Shown here in pieces: positions 43,350 through 52,458 of a stretch of DNA of 64,000 nt. The notes below the pieces were generated by a model. It was not told the DNA's origin, made no database searches, and was given only the letters and a program-made list of their open reading frames with translations. Positions within the stretch are counted from its first letter, which is position 1; each line of letters opens with the position of its first letter. The stretch is from Tropicibacter oceani (lineage in GTDB: Bacteria; Pseudomonadota; Alphaproteobacteria; Rhodobacterales; Rhodobacteraceae). A program made the position numbers and the translations under genes. The stretch covers positions 1-64,000 of the forward strand of contig NZ_CP124617.1 in the NCBI RefSeq assembly GCF_029958925.1, written 5' to 3'.

Positions 43350-44033
43350 TCAATCCCATGATTTCGGCTCGTGTCCGATCACGGCGGCGGCAAGAACCAT
43401 GTCGGTCATCCGTTCCTTCAACTGCGCCTGCCGCGCCTTGGTATAAAGCGTCTTGCCAAAGGACGTCGAGAACGTATGCCGGTTCGACACGTTGTAAAAG
43501 CTGAAGGAACTGATCAGCCAGTGCAGCTCCAGCGGGTCGGTGCCCGCTCGGAACAGCCCTGCCGATTTGCCCCGCCTGCACACGTCTTCGAGGTTTTCGA
43601 TGATGGATCGGTTCAGTTTCGGAACGATGTCGGATTTGCGCAGATACTGGGCGTTGTGGATGTTTTCGATCATCACCAGACGGACGAAATGCGGCGCGTT
43701 CATATGCGCCTCGAAGGTGGCGCCGATCAGGCGGCGCAGAGCATTTACCGGGTCCAGCCCCTGAACATCCAACAGGTCTTCGTTGCGGCGCAGCGTGGCA
43801 TAGACGCCTTCCAGAACCGCGCAATACAGCCCTTCCTTGTCGCCAAAGTAGTAATAAATCATCCGTTTCGAAGTCGCGGTTTTCCTGGCGATTTCGTTGA
43901 TGTTCGCGCCCGACAGGCCAAAGGCGGCGAATTCCTCGGTGGCGACGGTCAGGATGTTCGCCTTGACTGCCTCGGGGTCCTTTTTCCAGGATGTTTTTCG
44001 TTGAGTTGCCGCCCCTTCCGTGGTGCCATCCAT
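43350..44033 (-). CDS. TetR-family transcriptional regulator
   Basis: 227 residues from ATG 44033. N-terminal TetR helix-turn-helix: ANILTVATEEFAAFGLSGANINEIARKTATSKRMIYYYFGDKEGLYCAVLEGVY, with a C-terminal domain of the RutR/YcdC-like group. It is divergent from the tctCBA transport operon; a pair of inverted TTAACC-type boxes lies between the two starts. It probably represses tctCBA and itself, and perhaps the downstream ureide genes. Its 205-base gap to the aminohydrolase gene holds an AT-rich stretch (TTATATAACATAAC) that may be that gene's promoter. Confidence 0.88.
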   Translation of the reverse strand: MDGTTEGAATQRKTSWKKDPEAVKANILTVATEEFAAFGLSGANINEIARKTATSKRMIYYYFGDKEGLYCAVLEGVYATLRRNEDLLDVQGLDPVNALRRLIGATFEAHMNAPHFVRLVMIENIHNAQYLRKSDIVPKLNRSIIENLEDVCRRGKSAGLFRAGTDPLELHWLISSFSFYNVSNRHTFSTSFGKTLYTKARQAQLKERMTDMVLAAAVIGHEPKSWD

Positions 44034-44082
44034 GTCGCTACCCCGTGATTCCTGTCGATAATGCATTTTGGATACCACATAG

Positions 44083-44133
44083 TTAACCTGTGGGTACATT
44101 TTATTTGACAAATTAACCCACAGGTACATAAAC
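44083..44133 (+). promoter_or_regulatory. Promoter of tctCBA with TetR operator pair
   Basis: TTGACA at 44105-44110 and ATAAAC at 44128-44133 are 17 bases apart, a good sigma-70 promoter. TTAACCTGTGGGTA (44083-44096) and TTAACCCACAGGTA (44113-44126) are near-inverted copies 30 bases apart. The first lies just upstream of the -35 and the second fills the spacer, so binding of the divergent TetR protein should block transcription. Confidence 0.7.
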
Positions 44134-44197
44134 CATCCCATGGCCCCGGAGCCGAGGAGCGAATCGGGGTCCAGACAAACATCGAGGGAGGACAGAG

Positions 44198-45196
44198 ATG
44201 TCTCGGAAATTGATTGGCGCACTGGTTGCGTTCGGGCTTGGCGCCAGTGTTGCAGCGGCCCAGGACTATCCCACCAAGGAAATTCAGGGCATCATTCAAT
44301 GGGGGGCCGGCGGGTCGACCGATACCGTCATGCGCTCTGTCACACCCCATGCCGAGGCCGCCCTGGGCGGCACCATCGTCATGCAGAACATGACCGGCGC
44401 GGTCGGCGCGATAGCGCTGAACCATGTCGCAGGGTCAGACGCCGATGGCTATACCCTGCTGATGGGCGCGGAAAACCCGATGCTGTACAAGGTCATGGGC
44501 CTTGGCGACAAGGATTACGCCGATTTCATCCCGATCACCCTGCTGGCCCGCGGCACCCCGATGCTGGTGGCCAACAACGACGCGCCCTTTGATGATTACC
44601 CCGGCATGCTGGACTATATCGCCAAGAACCCCGGCGAGCTGCGCTTTGGCGCGACCGGCCCCGGCGGCCTGCCCTCGGTCATCACAGCGATGATGAACAC
44701 CGTCGAAGGTGAGCTGGACGTGATCGCAGTTCCCTATGACGGGGATGGCCCGGCGCTGACCGCGCTTCAGGGCGGCGCTGTCGATGTCATGCCGGCCGTT
44801 CTGGGCGCCGCCATCGAAGGCATCCGGGCCGGATCCATGAAACCGATCGCCATCTTTGACGTGGAACAGAATGAAAAGCTGCCCGATGTGCCGCTGGTGA
44901 CCGCCTATAACGAAGGCTACAACACCTACCTGCCCTGGGGTCCGTTCTTTGGTGTCTTTGCCCCCAATGGCACGCCCGATGACGTGGTGGCCAAGCTAAG
45001 CGCCGCCTTCGCCGAAGGCGCGAAGAACCCCGATTTCGTCAAGCTGATGGATGATCGTGGCTTTACCATGATGGGGATTGGCGGCGCCGAGGCGGTCGAG
45101 TTCCTGTCCAAGTGGCAGCAAGGCACCGCATGGCTGTTGCAGGACGCCGGTCTGACCAAGGCGTCGCCCGAAGAGTTCGGCATCGCGCGCCCGTAA
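44198..45196 (+). CDS. tctC: Tripartite tricarboxylate transporter substrate-binding protein (TctC)
   Basis: 332 residues. Signal peptide MSRKLIGALVAFGLGASVAAAQ, then the BugT/TctC fold: YPTKEIQGIIQWGAGGSTDTVMRSVTPHAEAALGG (carboxylate-binding loops), GEIRFGATGPGGLPS-like region, and VPYDGDGPALTALQGGAVDVMP. It captures a carboxylate in the periplasm for TctAB. GGGAGGACAG precedes the ATG. The substrate is unknown; proximity to ureide catabolism suggests a ureido- or dicarboxylic acid. Confidence 0.9.
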   Translation: MSRKLIGALVAFGLGASVAAAQDYPTKEIQGIIQWGAGGSTDTVMRSVTPHAEAALGGTIVMQNMTGAVGAIALNHVAGSDADGYTLLMGAENPMLYKVMGLGDKDYADFIPITLLARGTPMLVANNDAPFDDYPGMLDYIAKNPGELRFGATGPGGLPSVITAMMNTVEGELDVIAVPYDGDGPALTALQGGAVDVMPAVLGAAIEGIRAGSMKPIAIFDVEQNEKLPDVPLVTAYNEGYNTYLPWGPFFGVFAPNGTPDDVVAKLSAAFAEGAKNPDFVKLMDDRGFTMMGIGGAEAVEFLSKWQQGTAWLLQDAGLTKASPEEFGIARP

Positions 45197-45337
45197 CGCA
45201 CCGCGGCACCGACAGCATCGGAGGACGGGCCACTTCGGCCCGTCAACCACAGGCGCCGCCCGCGCCGCAAGACGTCGGGCGGCGCTTTGCGTTCCAGGCA
45301 GGGGACCGCAATCACACGAGCGAGGGAGAGCAGCACC

Positions 45338-45913
45338 ATGGACCCGGATTTCAGAGGCGACAGCGACCACCACGACGGCACGTCCGATGCAACGCCCGGT
45401 GGCTATGGCGACCAGCGTCGCCCCGGTGAACTGGCCTTTGCCGTTTTCCTCGCCCTTGCCAGCCTGTTCCTGCTGTACAGCGCCTATGGGATTTCAGGGT
45501 TTCAGGCCCTGTCGGCCCCCGGCTCTGTTCCCATGGCGACGACATTGGTCATGGTGGTTTCGGCGCTGATCATTGCCCTGCGCACCGCGCGCCTGCCAAA
45601 GGTCATGACCGAAACCTTGGCAAAGGATATCCTGCCGGTAATGGTCGTGGTGTTCATCGGGTTTCTGATCCTTTTTGGACTGGCCTTGAAACCGCTTGGT
45701 TTTGTGCCGACTGCCGCCCTGTTCCTGATCGTCGCGATCAAACTTCTGGCGCGCCGGGGCTGGGGCTATACCCTGTGCGTCGCGCTGGGGTCGCTTGTGG
45801 TGATCTGGATCGTCTTTCGCGTCGTCTTTACCGTGCTTCTGCCGGCCGGGATCGTCCCCGAGGCTGAATTCATACAGCTGTTCCGCACGCTGCTGTCCGG
45901 GGGGGCCTCGTGA
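45338..45913 (+). CDS. tctB: Tripartite tricarboxylate transporter small permease (TctB)
   Basis: 191 residues from ATG 45338, behind GAGGGAGAG. A hydrophilic, His/Asp-rich N terminus of about 25 residues is followed by four membrane segments (ELAFAVFLALASLFLLYSAYGI, TLVMVVSALIIAL, ILPVMVVVFIGFLILFGLAL, LCVALGSLVVIWIVFRVVFTVLLP). TctB proteins diverge strongly, and position between tctC and tctA supports the call. The stop overlaps the tctA start. Confidence 0.85.
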   Translation: MDPDFRGDSDHHDGTSDATPGGYGDQRRPGELAFAVFLALASLFLLYSAYGISGFQALSAPGSVPMATTLVMVVSALIIALRTARLPKVMTETLAKDILPVMVVVFIGFLILFGLALKPLGFVPTAALFLIVAIKLLARRGWGYTLCVALGSLVVIWIVFRVVFTVLLPAGIVPEAEFIQLFRTLLSGGAS

Positions 45914-47436
45914 TGGAGACGATCCTTGCGATCCTGACGATCTTTGCCCAGCCGCAACTTCTGCTTTTGGTGGGTCTGGGCACCTTTGCCGGGATCTACA
46001 TCGGGGCCATTCCCGGCCTGTCCGTCACCATGGCTGTGTCGATCCTGATTTCGTTCACCTTTTCCTGGGATGTCTACCCAGCGATTTCGCTGATGGTCGG
46101 CATCTACATGGGCGGCGTCTATGGCGGCTCGCGCACGGCGATCCTGCTGAACATCCCCGGCGCGCCCTCGGCCATTGCCACGGCCATGGACGGCTATCCC
46201 ATGGCGCAGCGCGGCGAGGCAGGCCAGGCCATCGGCGTCACCACGGTCATGTCGTTTTTCGGCGGCTTGGTCGGCATCCTGGTTCTGGCCGTCGCCGCGC
46301 CCTTCGTTTCCGACTTTGCCCTGACGTTCCAGCCGCGCGACTACATGCTGCTGGCGGTGCTGGGCATCTTGCTGGTGGGGTCCTTGTCCAGCGGATCGTT
46401 GGTCAAGGGCATCTTTGCCGGGGCTTTGGGCATTGCCATCGGCGCCGTGGGCCGCGATCCACTGACCTTTACCGAGCGTTTCACCTTTGACCTGCAAATC
46501 ATGGAAGGCGGGATTTCCTTCATCGCGGTGATGATCGGCATGTTCGGCGTGTCCGAGGCCTTGCTGCAATTGCAGAACGTCAACATGAAGGCGGTTCGCC
46601 AAAAGATCGACAGGATCGTTCCTTCGTTCGGCACGATCCGGAAATACCTGCCGCTGTCGCTTCAGACCTCGGGGATCGGTGTCATCATCGGTGCCCTGCC
46701 CGGCACCGGCGGCGACATCGCGGCGCTGATGGCCTATGACCACGCCAAGCGCGTGACCAAATCGCCAAAGGTGCCCTTTGGCAAGGGCGCGATGGAGGGG
46801 CTGGTCGCCCCGGAAACCGCCAACAACGCCGCCGTTGGCGGGGCCTTCATCCCGATGATGACGCTGGGCATTCCCGGCGATGCGGTGACCGCGATCATGA
46901 TTGGCGCGCTGTTCATCCACGGGCTGAACCCCGGCCCGATGTTGATGATCGATCAGCCGGACATGTTCTGGTTCATCGTCGGTGCGCTGATGACGGCCAA
47001 TGTCTTCATGCTGGTCTTCGGGCTGACGGGGATCAGGATCTTTACCCGCATCGTCGCGATGCCCCGGGCGATCATCATTCCGCTGATCCTGCTGTTGTCG
47101 ATTGTCGGCGCCTATGCGGTGAACAACGCGATCACCGATGTCTACTGGATGCTGGGCTTTGGCGTCTTTGGGTATTTCATGCGCCACTACGGCTATCCGC
47201 TGGGGCCGGTCATCCTTGGCGTGATCCTGTCGCGCCTGCTGGATGACAACTGGCGCCGCGCAATCATCTCCGAGCGCGAGGATCTGGGCCGATTCTTCGA
47301 AGGCATCCTGTCCAGCCCCCTGTCGCTGTCTCTGTTCAGCGCCGTTATCCTGATCTTTGTCAGCCAGACCCCGATCTGGACAGCGCTCAAGGCGCGCCTG
47401 TTCGCAAAGCCGTCACAGGATGAACCGCAGGGATGA
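45913..47436 (+). CDS. tctA: Tripartite tricarboxylate transporter large permease (TctA)
   Basis: 507 residues with about 12 membrane segments. Family patterns are present: GTFAGIYIGAIPGLSVTMAVSILISFTF near the N terminus, GGVYGGSRTAILLNIPGAPSAIATAMDGYPMAQRGEAGQAIG, and GIGVIIGALPGTGGDIAALMAYDHAKR with VAPETANNAAVGGAFIPMMTLGIPG in the second half. It is the energy-coupled channel of the TTT system. ATG 45913 overlaps the tctB stop. Confidence 0.94.
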   Translation: METILAILTIFAQPQLLLLVGLGTFAGIYIGAIPGLSVTMAVSILISFTFSWDVYPAISLMVGIYMGGVYGGSRTAILLNIPGAPSAIATAMDGYPMAQRGEAGQAIGVTTVMSFFGGLVGILVLAVAAPFVSDFALTFQPRDYMLLAVLGILLVGSLSSGSLVKGIFAGALGIAIGAVGRDPLTFTERFTFDLQIMEGGISFIAVMIGMFGVSEALLQLQNVNMKAVRQKIDRIVPSFGTIRKYLPLSLQTSGIGVIIGALPGTGGDIAALMAYDHAKRVTKSPKVPFGKGAMEGLVAPETANNAAVGGAFIPMMTLGIPGDAVTAIMIGALFIHGLNPGPMLMIDQPDMFWFIVGALMTANVFMLVFGLTGIRIFTRIVAMPRAIIIPLILLLSIVGAYAVNNAITDVYWMLGFGVFGYFMRHYGYPLGPVILGVILSRLLDDNWRRAIISEREDLGRFFEGILSSPLSLSLFSAVILIFVSQTPIWTALKARLFAKPSQDEPQG

Positions 47437-47447
47437 CCGCGCCCCGG

Positions 47448-48353
47448 TCATTCCCGCCATTCTGACCGATTGCCCAGGTGCCTGATCACGAAGTCCATGA
47501 ATATCCGCGTCTTGGGGGTAAGCACGTTCGATCGCGGATAGACCAGCCATAGCACCGATCGGTCGTTCAACCGCCAGTCTGGCAAAACCCGTACAAGCCG
47601 GCCTGCGGCGATTTCATGCGCGACGCTCCAAAGCGAGTTCACCGACAGACCGGCCCCGGCGATGGTTGCCTCGCGCTGTGCGTCTCCGTCATCCAGAATG
47701 GTGCGGCAGGTCATGTCCGCGGGGTCCAGCGTGGTGGTTTCGCCAGAGATGTTGATCAGGTCGCGCCTGTCCAGATTGCTCCAGGCAATCAAGTGATGCC
47801 CTGACAGGTCGGTGGGCTTTGTCGGCGTGCCGTGCGTCTTCAGATAGGCGGGCGATGCGCACAAAACGCGCGTGTCGTCAGACAGCTTGCGGCCCTTCAG
47901 GCTGCTGTCGGTCAACGGCGCGCTGCGCAGGGCAAGGTCAAAGCTGCCCTCGATCGCATCAAACCGTTTGTCCGACAGACGCAGATCCAGCGTCAGGTCG
48001 GGGTATTGCGCGTGAAATTGCGGAAGCAGCGGCATGATGTGCAGTTGTGCGAAACTGCTGGGCGCGGCGAAACGCAAGGTGCCTTTGGGGCCAGCCTCGG
48101 CCCCGCCAAGAACGGCCCTTGCGGCATCGGCCTGCGCCAGGATTTCGCGGGCGTAGGGCAGGAAATCCGATCCTTCGATCGACAGGGACACCTTGCGGGT
48201 CGTGCGGCGTAGCAGTTCGACGCCAAGCTCCTGTTCCAGTTTGACAAGGCGCGCACTGGCAACGGCCGGGGCAAGGCCAAGCTCGCGCCCGGCAGCCGAA
48301 ATGTTGAGCCGGTCCGCCGCCATGACGAAGAGGCGCAGATTGTCGGTGTCCAT
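47448..48353 (-). CDS. LysR-family transcriptional regulator
   Basis: 301 residues from ATG 48353 (MDTDNLRLFVMAADRLNISAAGRELGLAPAVASARLVKLEQELGVELLRRTTRKVSLSIEG). The frame is open far upstream, but the DNA-binding domain fixes this start. It is divergent from an MDR reductase gene across 108 bases; a 28-bp element in that gap recurs upstream of the second MDR gene at 51395, suggesting that both are its targets. The C terminus is convergent with tctA, 11 bases apart. Confidence 0.88.
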   Translation of the reverse strand: MDTDNLRLFVMAADRLNISAAGRELGLAPAVASARLVKLEQELGVELLRRTTRKVSLSIEGSDFLPYAREILAQADAARAVLGGAEAGPKGTLRFAAPSSFAQLHIMPLLPQFHAQYPDLTLDLRLSDKRFDAIEGSFDLALRSAPLTDSSLKGRKLSDDTRVLCASPAYLKTHGTPTKPTDLSGHHLIAWSNLDRRDLINISGETTTLDPADMTCRTILDDGDAQREATIAGAGLSVNSLWSVAHEIAAGRLVRVLPDWRLNDRSVLWLVYPRSNVLTPKTRIFMDFVIRHLGNRSEWRE

Positions 48354-48358
48354 CGCGA

Positions 48359-48386
48359 TTATATCCCAAACCGGAAAAATGAAATC
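48359..48386. promoter_or_regulatory. 28-bp promoter element, copy 1
   Basis: Reads TTATATC-CCAAACC-GGAAAAA-TGAAATC. It matches 25 of 28 bases with the element at 51293-51320. It lies six bases upstream of the LysR start, in the LysR/MDR divergent gap. Likely LysR binding site. Confidence 0.6.
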
Positions 48387-48461
48387 TGAAAGCTGCCGGT
48401 TTTCTGGATTATTGCAAGAGATAAGTTGTTCGCAACCAAAACCCTTATCAAGGACAAGACC

Positions 48462-49457
48462 ATGAAAGCCATTGGCTATCACTCCGCCGGACCTGCGAAT
48501 GAATTGACCCTCGTCGAGGTTGGGCAGCCGGCTGTCGGCGCCCATGATCTGCTGGTCGCGGTCAAGGGCGTGTCGGTCAACCCGGTTGACGTCAAACTGC
48601 GCGCTGCCGTTCAGCCCGACGGCGGGCCGCGTGTTCTGGGCTTTGACGCGGCGGGTGTCGTCACGCAGGTGGGCGATGCCGTGACAGGTTACAAAGTCGG
48701 TAACGCAGTGTTCTATGCCGGGGACGTGACGCGCGCCGGAACCAACGCCGAATTTCACGCCGTCGATGAACGGATCGTCGGGCGCAAGCCGCAAACCCTG
48801 GGTTTCGCCGAAGCCGCAGGGCTGCCGCTGACGTCGATCACGGCCTGGGAAATGCTGTTTGACGCCTTCCGCCTGGCCGAAGGCGGCGGCGAAGGCCAGA
48901 CCCTGCTGGTCATCGGCGGGGCGGGCGGCGTGGGTTCGATCCTGATCCAGCTGGCCAAGACGCTGACCAAGCTGACCGTGATTGCCACCGCGTCGCGCAC
49001 CGAAACCCGGGATTGGGTGCGCAAGATGGGGGCGGATCACGTTGTTGACCACCGCGGCGACCTTGTCGCCCAGATCGCGGCACTTGGCATCATCCCGACA
49101 CATGTCGCGGCGCTGACCGCGACGGATCAGCACTGGCCCGCCATTATCGACGTGATCGCGCCGCGTGGGCAGATCGCGTTGATCGACGACCCGCAGGCGC
49201 TGGACATCAAGACCGCAAAGCCCAAGGCGCTGAGCATTCATTGGGAGTTCATGTTCACCCGTTCGATGTTCGGGACCAAGGATATCGCCGTGCAGCGCGA
49301 TCTGTTGAACCGTGTCTCGGCGATGATTGATGCGGGCACGCTGCAATCCACCGTGACCGAACAAGCCGGACAATTGAGCGCCGATACCCTGCGCGCGGCG
49401 CACATCCGCCAGGAAAGCGGAAGCGTGATCGGCAAGCAGGTGCTGAGCGGCTTCTGA
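48462..49457 (+). CDS. MDR-family zinc-independent alcohol dehydrogenase/quinone reductase
   Basis: 331 residues from ATG 48462, after ACAAGGACAAG. An N-terminal GroES-like domain ([47 protein letters not shown]) and a Rossmann domain with [18 protein letters not shown] are present; zinc-ligand Cys residues are absent. It is of the zinc-binding-dehydrogenase-annotated QorA group (ZADH), reducing quinones or enones with NADPH. Divergent from the LysR gene and first of a four-gene plus-strand row. Confidence 0.87.
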   Translation: MKAIGYHSAGPANELTLVEVGQPAVGAHDLLVAVKGVSVNPVDVKLRAAVQPDGGPRVLGFDAAGVVTQVGDAVTGYKVGNAVFYAGDVTRAGTNAEFHAVDERIVGRKPQTLGFAEAAGLPLTSITAWEMLFDAFRLAEGGGEGQTLLVIGGAGGVGSILIQLAKTLTKLTVIATASRTETRDWVRKMGADHVVDHRGDLVAQIAALGIIPTHVAALTATDQHWPAIIDVIAPRGQIALIDDPQALDIKTAKPKALSIHWEFMFTRSMFGTKDIAVQRDLLNRVSAMIDAGTLQSTVTEQAGQLSADTLRAAHIRQESGSVIGKQVLSGF

Positions 49458-49495
49458 GCCATTCGACCCATTCGGCCACCAAGAGGAGATCACAG

Positions 49496-50464
49496 ATGCT
49501 GGATGATACGGATACCAAGGCGTTCCCACGCCTGAACCGTGCCTATAACACGGTTTTTCAACCGGATCAGTTGAGCATTGGCCTCGTGGTGCCTTTGGCG
49601 CGCTATGCAGACACGGCCGTGCCCGACATGGCGCGCCACATCCAGCGCGCGCAAATGGCGGACGAACTCGGGTTCTCGGCGCTTTGGCTGCGCGATGTGC
49701 CGTTCAACGTGCCGTCCTTTGGCGATGCCGGGCAGGTCTTTGATCCCTTCGTCTATCTTGGCGCGCTGGCGGCCTCGACCCGCGATATCGCGCTGGGTGT
49801 GGCCAGCGTCGTGCTGCCGCTGCGCCACCCGGCGCATGTGGCCAAGGCGGCGGCCTCGGCCGACGTTCTGTCGGGCGGGCGGCTGCTGCTGGGCGTGGCC
49901 TCGGGCGATCGGCCCGACGAATACCCGGCGCTGGACATGGGGTTCGAAGACCGGGGCGCGCGGTTCCGCGACAGTGTCGATTACATCCGCGCCATGGCCG
50001 AACCCTATCCGCAACGCCAGACCGCTCAGGGCAGGCTTGCGGGTGGGATCGACATGCTGCCGAAACCCACGGGCGGACAATTGCCGCTGCTGATCACCGG
50101 CGGCAGCCAGCAATCGCCCGACTGGGTCGCTCGCAATGGCGACGGCTGGATGACCTATCCGCGCGATGCAGGCTGTCAGGGACGGGTGGTGGCCGAGTAT
50201 CGCCGCCGGATCAACGAGGCGGGACTGCCGGACAAACCCGTGATGCAATCGCTGTATGTGGACCTTGTCGACCGGGCCGATGCGCCACCCAGACCAATCC
50301 ACCTCGGCTTTCAATCGGGCACGGATTACCTGCGGCGCTATCTTTCCGAGATCCGCACCCTTGGCATCAACCACGTCGCGCTGAACCTGCGGTTCAACGG
50401 GGCCGGGATCGAACCCACAATGCAGCGTCTGGCGGACGAGATCCTGCCCGACTTCTCCAGTTAG
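49496..50464 (+). CDS. Luciferase-like (LLM class) flavin-dependent monooxygenase
   Basis: 322 residues. Bacterial-luciferase-fold pattern: LSIGLVVPLARYADTAVPDMARHIQRAQMADELGFSALWLRDVPFN, DPFVYLGALAASTRDIALGVASVVLPLRHPAHVAKAAASADVLSGGRLLLGVASGDRP and LPLLITGGSQQSPDWVARNGDGWMTYPR. It uses reduced F420 or FMN; the TIGR03571-like form is common in Proteobacteria. An AAGAGGAGA ribosome site precedes the ATG. It is 38 bases after the MDR gene. Confidence 0.87.
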   Translation: MLDDTDTKAFPRLNRAYNTVFQPDQLSIGLVVPLARYADTAVPDMARHIQRAQMADELGFSALWLRDVPFNVPSFGDAGQVFDPFVYLGALAASTRDIALGVASVVLPLRHPAHVAKAAASADVLSGGRLLLGVASGDRPDEYPALDMGFEDRGARFRDSVDYIRAMAEPYPQRQTAQGRLAGGIDMLPKPTGGQLPLLITGGSQQSPDWVARNGDGWMTYPRDAGCQGRVVAEYRRRINEAGLPDKPVMQSLYVDLVDRADAPPRPIHLGFQSGTDYLRRYLSEIRTLGINHVALNLRFNGAGIEPTMQRLADEILPDFSS

Positions 50465-50474
50465 GAAAATGACC

Positions 50475-51290
50475 ATGAGCAAGACCATCCTCATCACCGG
50501 CGCGACCGACGGCATCGGCCTGCTGACGGCGCAGACGCTTGCCAACGAGGGCCACACCGTGCTGCTGCACGGGCGCAGCGCCGACAAGCTGGCGGTTGCC
50601 GCCAAGCAAGTCGGCGGCACCCCGAAAACCTATCGCGCCGACCTGTCCCGGCTGGACGAGGTCGAGGCGCTGGCCCGCGAAATCATGGCCGACCATGACC
50701 AGATCGACGTGTTGATCAACAACGCCGGCGTGCTCAAGACACCGCAGACCCGCACTGCCGAGGGGCTGGATGTGCGCTTTGTCGTCAACACCATCGCGCC
50801 CTATCTGCTGACCCGGCGGCTGCTGCCGATCATCCCGGCGACGGGCCGCGTGGTGAACCTGTCGTCGGCGGCGCAGGCGCCCGTGGACGTGCAGGCCCTG
50901 CGTGGCAAACGCGGTCTTGATGACATGGGGGCCTATGCTCAAAGCAAGCTGGCGATCACGATCTGGACGCAGGACATGGCCCGGGCGCATCCGGACGGGC
51001 CTGTTTTCATCGCCGTGAACCCCGGCTCTTTGCTGGCGACAAAGATGGTCAAGGAAGGCTTTGGCCTGGCCGGCAGCGATCTTTCGATCGGCGCCGACAT
51101 CCTGCGCCGCGCCGCACTGTCGCAGGAGTTTGCGTCAGCCTCGGGCCGCTATTTCGACAATGACAGCAAACGCTTTGCGCAGCCCAACGCCGCGGCGGGC
51201 GACCAGGCGCATGTGACTGACGTCATGGCGGCAATCCGGGACCTTGCGGGGCAAAGCCGAGGGACACAGACCGGAAAGCCCTGCGACTGA
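50475..51290 (+). CDS. SDR-family NAD(P)-dependent oxidoreductase
   Basis: 271 residues from ATG 50475 (an ATG at 50469 is also in frame but sits too close to the AGGA site). Coenzyme motif TGATDGIGLLTA, then LINNAGV, the catalytic VNLSSAAQAPVD and YAQSKLA. Resembles retinol-dehydrogenase-like SDRs. It starts 10 bases after the luciferase-like gene stop, so it is co-transcribed with it. Substrate unknown. Confidence 0.87.
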   Translation: MSKTILITGATDGIGLLTAQTLANEGHTVLLHGRSADKLAVAAKQVGGTPKTYRADLSRLDEVEALAREIMADHDQIDVLINNAGVLKTPQTRTAEGLDVRFVVNTIAPYLLTRRLLPIIPATGRVVNLSSAAQAPVDVQALRGKRGLDDMGAYAQSKLAITIWTQDMARAHPDGPVFIAVNPGSLLATKMVKEGFGLAGSDLSIGADILRRAALSQEFASASGRYFDNDSKRFAQPNAAAGDQAHVTDVMAAIRDLAGQSRGTQTGKPCD

Positions 51291-51292
51291 AT

Positions 51293-51320
51293 TTATATCG
51301 CAAACCCGAAAACTGAAATC
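51293..51320. promoter_or_regulatory. 28-bp promoter element, copy 2
   Basis: Reads TTATATC-GCAAACC-CGAAAAC-TGAAATC, 25 of 28 bases identical to copy 1 at 48359. It lies 75 bases upstream of the second MDR gene and just after the SDR stop, showing that the MDR gene has its own regulated promoter. Confidence 0.6.
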
Positions 51321-51394
51321 AAAATCAGGCCCATTATCGTCGTTCCGGAAATTCCGTATTTGCTGTCCAACGAAACCGTGAACGAGAGATTCCG

Positions 51395-52381
51395 ATGAAA
51401 ACCATGACCCTGAACCAATACGGCCCCGATGCGTCCTTTGCGCTGGCCAACACGGCGCGCCCGTCGATCAAATCCGGACATGTGGTTGTCCGCGTCAAGG
51501 CGACAAGCGTCAACACCATCGACACGATGATCAAGGATATCGGGTCGGACCTGCCGCTTTCGCCCGCGCTGCCCGCCGTGCTGGGCATGGATTTTGCCGG
51601 CGTGATCGAAGAGATCGGCGAGGGTGTCACAGGCTATGCCGTGGGCGACGAAGTCTATGGCTGCGCCGGTGGTCTGGCCGATCTTCAGGGCGCGCTTGCG
51701 GAATACATGCTGGCCGATGCCCGGCTGATCGCCCACAAGCCCAAGTCCCTGACCATGCGCGAGGCCGCGGCCCTGCCGTTGGTCGGAATTACCGCATGGG
51801 AAGGTTTGCAGCGCGCCCATGTTGGCGCAGGCCAAAAGGTGCTTGTTCAGGGCGGTGCTGGCGGTGTCGGCCATATCGCCGTGCAGCTTGCCCGGCATCT
51901 GGGCGCCGAGGTGTCCGCGACCGGCACCGGTGCCGGTCAGTTGGCGGCGATCAAGGATCTTGGCGGCAAACCCATCGACTTCATGGCCGAAACGATCGAC
52001 GATTATGTCGCCGCCCATACCGGCGGTGCCGGTTTCGACGTTGTCTATGACACGGTCGGCGGCGCGAATATGACCAACTCCTTTGCGGCGGCCGGGCTGA
52101 ATGCACAGATCGTCACGACCGTTGCGCTATTGGAACTCGACCTGAGCCCGGCGCACTTCAAGGGGCTGTCCCTGCATGTCGTCTTTATGCTGTTGCCGAT
52201 GCTGCACGACGTTCGCCGCGAAGCGCATGGCGAAATCCTGGCAGGCCTGGCCAAGCTGGTGGATGCAGGTGAGGTCAAGCCGATGCTGGACGATCAGCGG
52301 TTCACCCTGACCGAGGTCGGCGCGGCCTATGCCCGGCTGAAAAGCGGGAAGGCCATCGGCAAGGTGGTTGTCGAGGTCTGA
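51395..52381 (+). CDS. MDR-family quinone oxidoreductase/zinc-independent dehydrogenase
   Basis: 328 residues. GroES-like N terminus (MKTMTLNQYGPDASFALANTARPSIKSGHVVVRVKATSVNTIDTMIKD), PAVLGMDFAGVIEEIGEGVTGYAVGDEVYGCAGG and a Rossmann motif VLVQGGAGGVGHIAVQLARHLGA. No zinc-site cysteines. Paralogue-like partner of the gene at 48462 but distinct in sequence. A copy of the LysR-linked promoter element precedes it. Confidence 0.88.
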   Translation: MKTMTLNQYGPDASFALANTARPSIKSGHVVVRVKATSVNTIDTMIKDIGSDLPLSPALPAVLGMDFAGVIEEIGEGVTGYAVGDEVYGCAGGLADLQGALAEYMLADARLIAHKPKSLTMREAAALPLVGITAWEGLQRAHVGAGQKVLVQGGAGGVGHIAVQLARHLGAEVSATGTGAGQLAAIKDLGGKPIDFMAETIDDYVAAHTGGAGFDVVYDTVGGANMTNSFAAAGLNAQIVTTVALLELDLSPAHFKGLSLHVVFMLLPMLHDVRREAHGEILAGLAKLVDAGEVKPMLDDQRFTLTEVGAAYARLKSGKAIGKVVVEV

Positions 52382-52458
52382 TCCATCAAGTTCCGAAAGA
52401 CAGCCGGCCAGATGTCAAACCCTGGCATCTGGCCGGCTTCTTTCGTGGTTACTCACCC

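Noticed and set aside
45766-47187. 473-codon minus-strand frame opposite tctA
   Set aside because: Very high D/H/Q/R content mirrors hydrophobic codons of the permease on the other strand.
48462-52381. The two MDR reductase genes as a recent tandem duplication
   Set aside because: The proteins differ widely in sequence; only the 28-bp promoter element is closely similar.
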